This document shows positions 6,541 through 13,393 of a stretch of DNA of 19,972 bases, piece by piece. The number at the start of each line of letters is the position of its first letter. Position 1 is the first letter of the stretch. The position numbers were made by a program, and so were the translations under genes. Source of the DNA: JBCDBH01 sp039184055 (GTDB taxonomy: Bacteria > Acidobacteriota > Thermoanaerobaculia > Multivoradales > J023); assembly GCA_039184055.1 (NCBI GenBank), contig JBCDBH010000068.1, positions 1-19,972 of the forward strand, given 5' to 3'. Below the pieces are notes generated by a model, which had not been told where the DNA came from, made no database searches, and saw only the letters and a list, made by a program, of their open reading frames with translations.

Positions 6541-8006
6541 GGTTCCTCGGATTGGATGGCCGCCCCTTGTCGAGATGACCCGATCAGGCGGGTGGCGTGC
6601 TCGCGGATCAGCTCCCACGCCATGTCGACGTGACGTGCCTCGGTACGCAGGTTGGAGACCGAAAACCGCAAGACGTAGCGATCGTGAAGCTTGGTGTGCG
6701 AAAGAAAGATACGACCGTCGGCGTTGACCGCGTCGAGCAAGCGCTCGTTCACACGGTCGAGCGTCGACGCGTCGAGATCAGGGGCGATCATACGAAAGCA
6801 AACGGTGGAGAACGGTGTCGGTGCCGAGCGCTCGAAGTCGGGATCCGAGTCGACGCGTGCCGCGATGCCCTGGCCGAGACGGATGTGCTCACGAATCACC
6901 GCCGCCAAGCCTTCGACACCGAACGCACGAATCACGAACCACAACTTGAGCGCGCGGAATCGACGCCCGAGCTGGGGACCGAAGTCCATCAGATCGACCG
7001 TGGTCGCACGCTCGGCGGTGGTCAGATACTCGGGCACCAACGCGAACGCGGCACGCAGAGCATCGACGTCACGGACGAAGAGCACCGAGCAATCCATCGG
7101 CACGAACAACCATTTATGAGGGTTGATCACCACCGAGTCGGCCCGTTCCCAACCGGCGAAGAGGTGCCGATAGTCGGCGCATACCGCCGCGCTCCCCGCC
7201 CACGCCGCGTCGACATGGAACCACAGCCCTTCGGCATCGGCTATGTCGGCGACCGCTTCGACCGGATCGATACTGGTGGTCGACGTGGTGCCGATGGTGG
7301 CGACCACGGCGATCGGCTGATGACCGGCGGCGCGATCCTCGGCGATCATCCTCGCGAGCGCGTCGGGATTCATCCGGAAGCCATCGTCGGTGGGAACGTG
7401 ACGCACCTGGTCCAGACCGAGACCGAGCGTGATCGACGCCTTGTCGACCGACGAATGAGCCTGCTCGCTGGTGTACACGAGGAGCTTCGGGAGATTCCGA
7501 CCGGTGAGCCCCGCCTCGCGAGCGTCCGGCACCGCGCGCGCCCGCGCCACGGCGAGTGACAACATCGTGCTGATCGACGCGGTGTCGTTGATGTGACCGT
7601 GAAAGTCGGCGGGCAACCCGACCATGTCACGCAGCCAGCGACACACGCGGAGCTCGAGCTCGACCGCCGCGGGCGCGGTACGCCACAACATCCCGTTGAC
7701 CGAGAGGCCAGCGGCGAGCGTCTCACCGAGGATGCCCGGCATCGACCCGGTGCTCGAGAAATAGGCTAGAAAACCGGGGTGATTCCAATGCGTGACGTTG
7801 GGCTCGATCAGCCGCTCGTAATCATCGAGGATGACATCGAGCGCTTCGGCTTCGATCGGTGGTGCATCGGGCAAGGCGGCGGCGACCGTGCCCGGTTCGA
7901 TCGGCGGACGCACCGGCCGGCTCTCGATGGTCTCGAGATAGGTGGCGATGCGCTCCGACGCGCGACGCATAGCGGCGCGGAACACATCCAATGAAAGATC
8001 AGACAT
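6537..8006 (-). CDS. PLP-dependent aromatic amino acid decarboxylase (group II)
   Basis: This 489-residue protein is a group II pyridoxal-phosphate decarboxylase of the aromatic L-amino acid / tyrosine / tryptophan decarboxylase type, at the usual length of about 480. The PLP-stacking histidine is H184 in EQAHSSVDKA, the pyridine-binding aspartate is D266 in FHVDAAWAGSA, and the Schiff-base lysine is K298 in NPHKWLFVPMD. The N-terminal HPGFLAYFSSTGSMPG (near 76-91) is a family hallmark. The likely reaction is aromatic L-amino acid to arylethylamine plus CO2. It opens the minus-strand operon: its TGA overlaps the ATG of the IYD-like gene. No good Shine-Dalgarno precedes the ATG. A TATCAT (minus strand, 8014-8019) close to the start could be a -10 element, which would give a very short leader. 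Substrate choice among Tyr, DOPA, Trp or Phe cannot be settled by eye. Confidence 0.92.
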   Translation of the reverse strand: MSDLSLDVFRAAMRRASERIATYLETIESRPVRPPIEPGTVAAALPDAPPIEAEALDVILDDYERLIEPNVTHWNHPGFLAYFSSTGSMPGILGETLAAGLSVNGMLWRTAPAAVELELRVCRWLRDMVGLPADFHGHINDTASISTMLSLAVARARAVPDAREAGLTGRNLPKLLVYTSEQAHSSVDKASITLGLGLDQVRHVPTDDGFRMNPDALARMIAEDRAAGHQPIAVVATIGTTSTTSIDPVEAVADIADAEGLWFHVDAAWAGSAAVCADYRHLFAGWERADSVVINPHKWLFVPMDCSVLFVRDVDALRAAFALVPEYLTTAERATTVDLMDFGPQLGRRFRALKLWFVIRAFGVEGLAAVIREHIRLGQGIAARVDSDPDFERSAPTPFSTVCFRMIAPDLDASTLDRVNERLLDAVNADGRIFLSHTKLHDRYVLRFSVSNLRTEARHVDMAWELIREHATRLIGSSRQGAAIQSEEP

Positions 8007-8071
8007 GACTCTGATGATAGCCGAGCCATGACGCGAGACGTGCGATCCGGCGAGAAGGAAACGTGAGCACG

Positions 8072-8098
8072 AAAAAAGCCGCTCCCGAAAGAGCGGCT
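8072..8098 (-). terminator. Rho-independent terminator of the DsbA-like gene
   Basis: On the minus strand an 8-bp stem AGCCGCTC/GAGCGGCT with a six-base loop is followed directly by a T6 run (AAAAAA at 8072-8077 on the plus strand). It lies about 40 bp past the DsbA-like stop and before the decarboxylase gene, so it separates the two transcription units. Confidence 0.9.
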
Positions 8099-8137
8099 AT
8101 CGTGCGTCGAGCACGGGCCGGGAACCGGCCCGGCGCG

Positions 8138-9115
8138 TTACTTGCCGGAGCGGCTCAGCTCGTCGTCGATCACCTCGACGAAGCGCTCGAACGGCACGGC
8201 ACCATTGAGGAAGCGACCGTTGACGAAGAACGCCGGGGTGCCCTGGACACCGACAGCGGCACCTTCCTGGAGGTCCTTGGCCACCGTGGCGGCATGCTTG
8301 CCACTATCGAGACAGGTGTCGAAAGCCGCGGCGTCGATACCTTCGATCCCCGCCGCCATGATCTTCAGGCTGTCGACGGCCAGGTTCTTCTGGTCGGCGA
8401 ACATGGCGTCGTGCATCTCCCAGAACTTGCCCTGCTCGTCGGCGCACAGCGAAGCCTCACCGGCCTTGCGGGCATTGGCGTGGATCTGGAGCGGGAATTG
8501 ACGGAAGACCACCTGCACCTTGTCACCGTACTTCTCGCGCACCTGGGCGAGAGTCGGGTTCACTCGGCTGCAGAAGGGGCACTCGAAATCAGAGAACTCG
8601 ACGATCGTGACCGCGGCGGTGTCGGGACCTTTCTTCGGACCGGTGGCGGCCACCTCGAAGCGCAGCGGATCGAGCATGATCTCGACCGGGTACTTGTTCT
8701 CGAGACGCTCACGGAAGTTCTCGAAAGCCAGGAAGTTGCGGATCTGCGGCTCGACGGTCTCTTTGGGCTGGCGGATCTGGCTCTTACGCGCCTCGTAGAA
8801 CTCGTCGATCAAGGCCTGGTCGACCTCGGCAGCCTTGTCTTCGACCTCGACCTTGAGCAGCTCTTCTGGAGTCAGGTTGCGATTCCGCGCCTCGGTGTTG
8901 ATGAGCAGCTCTTGCACCTGAGCGGTCACGGTACGCTCGATGATCGAGTACCGCTGCTGCTGGAGCTGGAGCAGCTCACCCTGAGCCGCCTGCATGATCT
9001 GGTCTTCGGTGAGGGTCTGGTCGCCGACCTTGGCGAGGACTTTGTCCTGCGCGCTGGCGGCCACCGCCAACGCGAGCACGAGCAGCACGGTAATAAACGT
9101 CGTTTTCCGGAACAT
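8138..9115 (-). CDS. Secreted SurA-like/DsbA-like thiol oxidoreductase
   Basis: This 325-residue protein has a signal peptide (basic MFRK, hydrophobic core, ASA|Q cleavage after about residue 22), so it is periplasmic. Residues about 25-145 resemble the helical N-terminal part of SurA/PpiC-type chaperones (KVGDQTLTEDQIMQAA). Residues about 150-320 form a DsbA-like thioredoxin domain with active site C179-P-F-C182 in EFSDFECPFC and the cis-proline loop GTPAFF near 292-297. A further cysteine pair, C224 and C268, matches the non-catalytic pair common in the Thioredoxin_4 branch. It probably forms or rearranges disulfides in exported proteins, with the helical part holding unfolded substrates (inference). 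The start is ATG at 9115 with AGGAAGG at 9123-9129. It is a single-gene unit ended by the terminator at 8072-8098. Confidence 0.9.
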   Translation of the reverse strand: MFRKTTFITVLLVLALAVAASAQDKVLAKVGDQTLTEDQIMQAAQGELLQLQQQRYSIIERTVTAQVQELLINTEARNRNLTPEELLKVEVEDKAAEVDQALIDEFYEARKSQIRQPKETVEPQIRNFLAFENFRERLENKYPVEIMLDPLRFEVAATGPKKGPDTAAVTIVEFSDFECPFCSRVNPTLAQVREKYGDKVQVVFRQFPLQIHANARKAGEASLCADEQGKFWEMHDAMFADQKNLAVDSLKIMAAGIEGIDAAAFDTCLDSGKHAATVAKDLQEGAAVGVQGTPAFFVNGRFLNGAVPFERFVEVIDDELSRSGK

Positions 9116-9349
9116 GATCGGTCCTTCCTAGTTGGATGATCGTCGAGCTCGAACGGGCTGGATCGCGAGGAGACAATTGCCCATCGCACGACTAGAAGAG
9201 GTGAGCCTAAGAAGTGCGGAAAGCATGGGGTGCTGACCGGCACACGCCGCGCGATGATAGTGCGCGTCGGATGTGATCTCAAGCCCGCGCCACCTCGCCT
9301 CGCCATGACGCGCGAGTCTTTTACAACATTGAATCAACCACTCGAAGAA
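9116..9349. other. Intergenic region between the DsbA-like gene and holB
   Basis: This 234-bp gap must contain the promoter of the DsbA-like gene and the 3' end of the tmk-holB transcript. I see only the Shine-Dalgarno AGGAAGG (minus strand, 9123-9129), a weak CGCGC...GCGCG inverted repeat near 9247-9266, and a 9-bp direct repeat GAATCAACC (9331-9339 and 9347-9355, overlapping the holB stop). No convincing -35/-10 pair, terminator or small RNA is visible. Confidence 0.5.
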
Positions 9350-10159
9350 TCAACCTAAGTGTCGTGCGATCAAGCCTTCGAGAATGCGCCCGTGGGTGAT
9401 GCCTCGCAGACGCCACCGACCGGCGCTCATCAAGGCATCGGCGAGCGCCAAGAGCGCGCGGCGATGGGGTGCCGACGACATCCCGCGCGCACACCGCGTC
9501 ACCACCGCCGCCGCGGTCGCCCACGGGCGCTCGGCGCGCGCGTCACGCCAACCTTCGATCTCGCCCAACACGGTTGCCGCAGCGAGCAAATAGGCGGTGG
9601 CACCGGTATCGCGCCAGCGTTCCACGGCATCACCGAATTGCCCCGCCACCGACGTGATCAACTCATGATCGAGCGGTTCCGAAGGGCCGAGAAAGAGCAC
9701 CAGTGAACGACTGCGCAACGTCGGCAAGAGACTGCGATCGGCGCCAGCGAGCAAGAAGAAATGACGTGGCGTGCGATCGGGAGGCTCTTCGAGAATCTTG
9801 AGCAAGGCGTCGGCGGCTTCGCCACTCAGGGTGTCGGCCTCGGCGATCACGAACACCTGCGCGCGTCCCTCGTAGGGGGCCCGATAGGCGGTACGCAAGA
9901 AACCCTTGGTGGCCTCGGCCGAGGTGGTGGTGCGTAGATCGCGCTCGAGCACGTGAAGATCGGGATGGAAGAGATGAGGGTCGCTTCCCGGCCAGGTCAC
10001 CCGGTCGCGGCAAGCCGCATCACCCCGTGGACACAGCACTTCCACCGCGAGCTCGAGGGCGGTGGCGCGCCGATGCCCATCGTCGGTTCCGTGCAGGATC
10101 ACCGATGGATACAGACGGCCGCTGGCAGCCAGCTCTTTGACCGTATCGAGCGTGCTCAC
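9350..10159 (-). CDS. holB: DNA polymerase III delta' subunit (clamp loader)
   Basis: This protein of about 269 residues is an AAA+ clamp-loader subunit of the delta'/gamma family. The hallmark ALLKILEEPP is at 118-127 and LLPTLRSRS at 144-152 corresponds to the SRC arginine-finger segment (here SRS). The P-loop region (LHGTDDGHRR, 22-31) is degenerate, as expected for delta', which does not hydrolyse ATP. The zinc-module region keeps only two cysteines (C43, C50), where many delta' proteins have four. It works with delta and tau/gamma to load the sliding clamp. The GTG at 10159 overlaps the tmk stop as GTGA and is my preferred start; an in-frame GTG at 10174 is also possible. The tmk-holB order is a common bacterial arrangement. 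Confidence 0.88.
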   Translation of the reverse strand: MSTLDTVKELAASGRLYPSVILHGTDDGHRRATALELAVEVLCPRGDAACRDRVTWPGSDPHLFHPDLHVLERDLRTTTSAEATKGFLRTAYRAPYEGRAQVFVIAEADTLSGEAADALLKILEEPPDRTPRHFFLLAGADRSLLPTLRSRSLVLFLGPSEPLDHELITSVAGQFGDAVERWRDTGATAYLLAAATVLGEIEGWRDARAERPWATAAAVVTRCARGMSSAPHRRALLALADALMSAGRWRLRGITHGRILEGLIARHLG

Positions 10160-10770
10160 GACAGGTCGAACCACGCACGCAGATGGGCTTCGACTCGTCG
10201 CCAGGTGGTCTCGATGTCGGCGGTCGCATCGATCACCACCACCCGCTCGGGATCGCGGCGCGCGACGTCGAGAAAACCGGCGCGCACCCGCTCGTAGAAC
10301 GCTAGCGCTTCGGCATCGAGACGGTCGCCACCGGTGGCGCGCTCCCGCGCCGATTCACCAGGCAAGTCGAAGAGCAGCGTATGGTCGGGCATCCGCCCAC
10401 CGGTGACCAAACCATCGAGCTCTTCGATCCAGGTCGCGTCGACGCCACGACCACCGCCTTGATACGCACGGGTCGAGTCGGTGAACCGATCACAGATGAC
10501 ATGACGCCCCGTGGCGAGCGCCGGCTCGATGACTTCGAGAAGGTGCTGCCGCCGACTCGCGAATACCAACAACGCTTCGACGACCCCATCGAGCTGGCCC
10601 CAATGGCTCGCCAAAAAGAGATCACGAACTCGATCGCCGAGCGGCGTGCCACCCGGCTCGCGGGTGGCGACATGGTCGATACGATGGGCCGCCAACCACT
10701 CGAGCGTCTTGTTCAGCTGAGTCGTCTTGCCACTGCCATCGAGACCTTCGAACGTAATGAATCGCGCCAT
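10156..10770 (-). CDS. tmk: Thymidylate kinase
   Basis: This 204-residue enzyme phosphorylates dTMP to dTDP for DNA synthesis. The P-loop FEGLDGSGKTTQ is at residues 7-18. REPGGTPLGDRVRDLFL follows at about 37-53, then the DRF motif in ICDRFTDSTRAYQGGGRG, and a lid region around GGDRLDAEALAFYERVRAGF. The length matches bacterial Tmk. The ATG at 10770 is clearly right because the P-loop begins seven residues later; the longer upstream open frame runs into the divergent acetyltransferase gene and is arginine-rich shadow. Its TGA overlaps the preferred holB start, so the two replication genes are translationally coupled. Confidence 0.95.
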   Translation of the reverse strand: MARFITFEGLDGSGKTTQLNKTLEWLAAHRIDHVATREPGGTPLGDRVRDLFLASHWGQLDGVVEALLVFASRRQHLLEVIEPALATGRHVICDRFTDSTRAYQGGGRGVDATWIEELDGLVTGGRMPDHTLLFDLPGESARERATGGDRLDAEALAFYERVRAGFLDVARRDPERVVVIDATADIETTWRRVEAHLRAWFDLS

Positions 10771-10808
10771 TCCCGGCAGGTTACTATAGGAATGATGGGT
10801 CAACACCG

Positions 10809-11336
10809 ATGACGTACGATCTCGATCTCGACTGCGGTATCTGCACCGTGCGTTCTTGGCGACGGTACGACCGTGTCTCGCTCTCCAAACACGCCGACAA
10901 TCCCGAGGTCGCACGCCATCTCCGGGATCGTTTTCCTCAACCGTATCGACTTCGCGACGCCGACGAGTGGATCGACTTCTGCCGCTCGTGCGCGCCGCAA
11001 ACCGATTTCGCCATCGTCGTCGATGGGGAGGCCGTCGGCGGTATCGGGCTGATTCCCCAAGACGACATCGCACGCATCAGTGCCGAGATCGGTTATTGGC
11101 TGGGTGAACCGGTCTGGGGGCGAGGCATCGCCACGGCGGCCGTCACAGCGTTCGCCAACTGGGCTTTCGAAGCCTTCGAGCTGCGTCGTCTCTACGCGTG
11201 TGTGCTCGAGAACAATCCAGCCTCCTGTCGTGTCCTTGAGAAGTGTGGTTTCGAGCGCGAGGGGCGGTTGCGGTCGAGCGCGCTCAAAGACGATCAGGTA
11301 CTCGACCAATTCCTCTATGCAAAATTGCGAGCGTGA
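10809..11336 (+). CDS. GNAT-family acetyltransferase, RimJ/RimL-like
   Basis: This 175-residue protein belongs to the RimJ/RimL (Acetyltransf_3) branch of GNATs. Key segments are EIGYWLGEPVWGRGIATAAV at about 93-112 (acetyl-CoA-binding motif GRGIA) and NPASCRVLEKCGFEREGRLR at about 136-155, the conserved NxxSxxxxEKxGFxxEG pattern. Members acetylate N-terminal amines of ribosomal proteins or small amines such as antibiotics; the target here is unknown. It is divergent from tmk with only 38 bp between starts, so the promoters must be compact or overlapping. ACTATA at 10783-10788 reads as TATAGT on the minus strand and TACTAT (from 10782) on the plus strand, and could serve as a -10 in either direction. 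No clear Shine-Dalgarno precedes the ATG. Confidence 0.88.
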   Translation: MTYDLDLDCGICTVRSWRRYDRVSLSKHADNPEVARHLRDRFPQPYRLRDADEWIDFCRSCAPQTDFAIVVDGEAVGGIGLIPQDDIARISAEIGYWLGEPVWGRGIATAAVTAFANWAFEAFELRRLYACVLENNPASCRVLEKCGFEREGRLRSSALKDDQVLDQFLYAKLRA

Positions 11337-11549
11337 CACATTCGCATATCAGCGGGTTTTCCCGTCAAGCCACCTCGGATCTCGGCCTTTTTTGAAAAAA
11401 TCTTTGGGAAATCCCAGCTCTCGATCTGATTTTTTCTGACGCTTCTCCTTCACTTAACATTTCCAACGTACACAAGAACTTGTGCGTCCACGCGCTCGCG
11501 TGGCATTCTTGTTTCGCGTACATTCGCGCCACTTCGATTGGAGCTTCCG
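11337..11549 (+). promoter_or_regulatory. AT-rich, inverted-repeat-rich leader of the pst-pho operon
   Basis: This 213-bp gap precedes pstS and should hold the operon promoter. It contains an AT-rich block unlike its surroundings, with GAAAAAATC at 11394-11402 repeated inverted as GATTTTTTC at 11428-11436. TTAACAT at 11454-11460 is a plausible -10. Downstream lie two neighbouring perfect hairpins: CACAAG-AA-CTTGTG (11471-11484) and CCACGCG-CT-CGCGTGG (11488-11503). CAAGAA (11473-11478) can alternatively pair with TTCTTG (11506-11511). The ribosome binding site GGAG is at 11540-11543. PhoB normally drives pst operons from Pho boxes; only a poor match (CTGACGC-TTCT-CCTTCAC, 11437-11454) is seen, so the true operator is not identified. 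Confidence 0.5.
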
Positions 11550-12533
11550 ATGCTCAAGGGCCTCGTCACCGTGCTGCTGATCGCCACCTTCGTGGCCTTC
11601 GGAATCGTGCTCGGTGACGTCGTCGACTCCGAGAACACCGCCCGAGCCGAGCAGCTGATGGGCACGATCACCATCGACGGATCGAGCACCGTGTTCCCGC
11701 TGGTCGAAGCCGCCGCGGAGAGCTTTCGCGACCACCATCCCGGTGTCCAAACGACGATCCGCGTTTCCGGCAGCAGCGGTGGCCTGGCGCGCTTGATACG
11801 GGGCGAGGTCGACATCGCCAACGCCTCGCGACAACTCACCGAAGACGAACGACGGCAGGCGATCGAAGCGGAGCATCAACTGCTCGAGCTACCGCTCGCG
11901 TTCGACGGCATCACCGTCGTGGTACCGACCGCCAACGATTTCGTCGACCGGCTCGATCTCGAACAGCTGACGCGGATCTGGACCGCCGACCCGACCACGA
12001 TGACATGGCGCGATATCGACCCGACGTGGCCCGATCGCCCGATCGTGGTGTACGGCCCGGGCCCGGGCTCGGGTACCCGCCACCATCTGAACCATGTGCT
12101 CGGCGCACGCAACGAGCTCGAGCCGCTGATGGTCGATGAGGACGACTACCGTCTCACCCACACCATCATCAGCGATCGTGACGCGCTCGGCATGCTCGGC
12201 CACGCCTATTGGTCGCAGAATCGCGACCACCTGCGCCGCATTCCGATCGACATGGGTGAGGGTCCGGTCCTGCCGTCCCGCGTCACCATCGGCGAGGGCT
12301 CGTACACGCCGCTGGTGCGTCAGCTCTACGTGTACGTCGATGTCGAAAGTCTTCGCCGGCCCGCTCCCCGTGCTTTCCTCCGACATTTGATCGCTCGCGG
12401 CCCTGAGCTGGTCGACGAGATCGGCTACGTGCCCTTGCCTCGCAACCTGCAGCAACAGGTCGCGACCGGGCTCGCGCGTCAGCTGATCGAGCTCGATTCC
12501 GAGCGTGTCGTGGCTCGACTCGACACGCCGTGA
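11550..12533 (+). CDS. pstS: PstS, periplasmic phosphate-binding protein
   Basis: This 327-residue secreted protein has a hydrophobic segment (residues 4-22) and a probable cleavage after ARA at 31-33. Phosphate-binding landmarks follow in family order: ITIDGSSTVFPL (40-51), the SGSSGGLARLIRGEVDIANASR stretch (73-94), and GPGSGTRHH (171-179), which corresponds to the usual SGT anion-binding loop. It captures inorganic phosphate and delivers it to PstCA. The start is ATG at 11550 with GGAG six bases upstream; a TTG four codons earlier is less likely. Its TGA overlaps the pstC GTG (GTGA), tying it to the transporter genes. Confidence 0.93.
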   Translation: MLKGLVTVLLIATFVAFGIVLGDVVDSENTARAEQLMGTITIDGSSTVFPLVEAAAESFRDHHPGVQTTIRVSGSSGGLARLIRGEVDIANASRQLTEDERRQAIEAEHQLLELPLAFDGITVVVPTANDFVDRLDLEQLTRIWTADPTTMTWRDIDPTWPDRPIVVYGPGPGSGTRHHLNHVLGARNELEPLMVDEDDYRLTHTIISDRDALGMLGHAYWSQNRDHLRRIPIDMGEGPVLPSRVTIGEGSYTPLVRQLYVYVDVESLRRPAPRAFLRHLIARGPELVDEIGYVPLPRNLQQQVATGLARQLIELDSERVVARLDTP

Positions 12534-13393
12534 TCACGGCCCACAGCGCCGACGCCTCCAAGACGCGACGCCGAGAAGCTCTGGTCCTCGCGGTGTTCGG
12601 GGGACTGACGATCCTGATCGGCCTGCTCGCTCTCGTGCTCGTCGCGCGACTGGCGAGCGCCGCGCTCCACGGCGTCACCGGCGGCGCCGAAGGCTTGCTG
12701 GTCACCTTGCCGGCCGCCCTCTGGGGCTCGATCTTCATCGCGCTCGGCGCGGTGGTGCTCGCTATTCCGTTGGCGCTCGCCTGTGCCGCGACCCTCACCG
12801 AGCATCCTCGTATCCACCACGTCGCGGTACCCGCGCTCGACGGTCTCGCCAATGTACCGACGGTGATCTACGGCGTGCTGGCTCTCGATCTGATCGCGCC
12901 TTTGCTGGTGACGTGGCTCCCGGGCACCGACATGCGCAGCGCCCTCGCCGCCATGATCGTCATCGCCTTTTTGGTGGTACCGTTGATGACATCGCTCTTC
13001 GATCGCGTGCTCGGTGGTGTCGCCCCCGAGCTTCGCCATGCCGCGCTCGCGCTCGGCGCGACCCCGTGGGAGGTCGAGCGGATGATCGTGTGGCCGGTGG
13101 TGCGCCCTCAGCTGCTCGCGGCGGTCCTCTTGTGTCTGGCCCGTGCCCTCGGGGAGACGATGATCGTCACCCTGGTGGCCGGCTCGGTGGCCACGGTGAG
13201 CCTCGACCCACGACGTGGCGCGGAAACGCTGTCGTCGTGGTCGATCGAGCTCGCGCTCGGCGACATCACCTCCGGTGGGCCCCACATGGCCGCCATGGCG
13301 GTAGCCGCCATCTGTCTTTTCGCCCTGGTCGCGGCCACGCACTTCGGTGCCGAAACCTGGCTACGACGCTCGACTCCGGAGCCGGCCCGATGA
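12530..13393 (+). CDS. pstC: PstC, phosphate ABC transporter permease
   Basis: This 287-residue inner-membrane protein has about six transmembrane segments. The EAA-type cytoplasmic loop that contacts the ATPase is at about 166-192 (PELRHAALALGATPWEVER). ANVPTVIYGVLAL (107-119) and ARALGETMIVTLVAG (204-218) are PstC hallmarks; the R205/GET part belongs to the conserved transport-coupling segment. It starts with GTG at 12530, overlapping pstS by four bases, and ends overlapping pstA as ATGA. With PstA it forms the phosphate channel. Confidence 0.93.
   Translation: MITAHSADASKTRRREALVLAVFGGLTILIGLLALVLVARLASAALHGVTGGAEGLLVTLPAALWGSIFIALGAVVLAIPLALACAATLTEHPRIHHVAVPALDGLANVPTVIYGVLALDLIAPLLVTWLPGTDMRSALAAMIVIAFLVVPLMTSLFDRVLGGVAPELRHAALALGATPWEVERMIVWPVVRPQLLAAVLLCLARALGETMIVTLVAGSVATVSLDPRRGAETLSSWSIELALGDITSGGPHMAAMAVAAICLFALVAATHFGAETWLRRSTPEPAR

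Noticed and set aside
8114..8132. GC-rich inverted repeat CGGGCCGG-GAA-CCGGCCCG just after the DsbA-like stop
   Set aside because: It could fold, but it has no following T-run. The neighbouring hairpin at 8072-8098 is the convincing terminator.
8063..9139. A 358-codon open frame on the plus strand antisense to the DsbA-like gene
   Set aside because: It is a high-GC antisense shadow. The opposite strand encodes a protein with a signal peptide, CPFC active site and cis-proline loop, while this frame has low-complexity Leu/Glu/Val composition and no recognisable domain.
9331..9355. 9-bp direct repeat GAATCAACC with 16-bp period
   Set aside because: There are only two copies, one overlapping the holB stop codon, with no third unit or known operator pattern. 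Probably chance or a trivial duplication.
10771..11073. Upstream extension of the tmk frame
   Set aside because: The added residues are basic and featureless, overlap the divergent acetyltransferase gene, and the P-loop begins directly after the ATG at 10770.
11437..11454. Possible Pho box CTGACGC-TTCT-CCTTCAC before pstS
   Set aside because: The half-sites match the CTGTCAT/C consensus at only about five of seven positions each and the candidate -10 follows immediately, not at the usual spacing of about ten bases. Not strong enough to call.
12505..13389. Upstream extension of the pstA frame across the whole of pstC (589-codon open frame)
   Set aside because: The extension is arginine-rich with no transmembrane character, while the overlapping frame is a clear PstC. 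The ATGA overlap at 13390 gives the natural pstA start.
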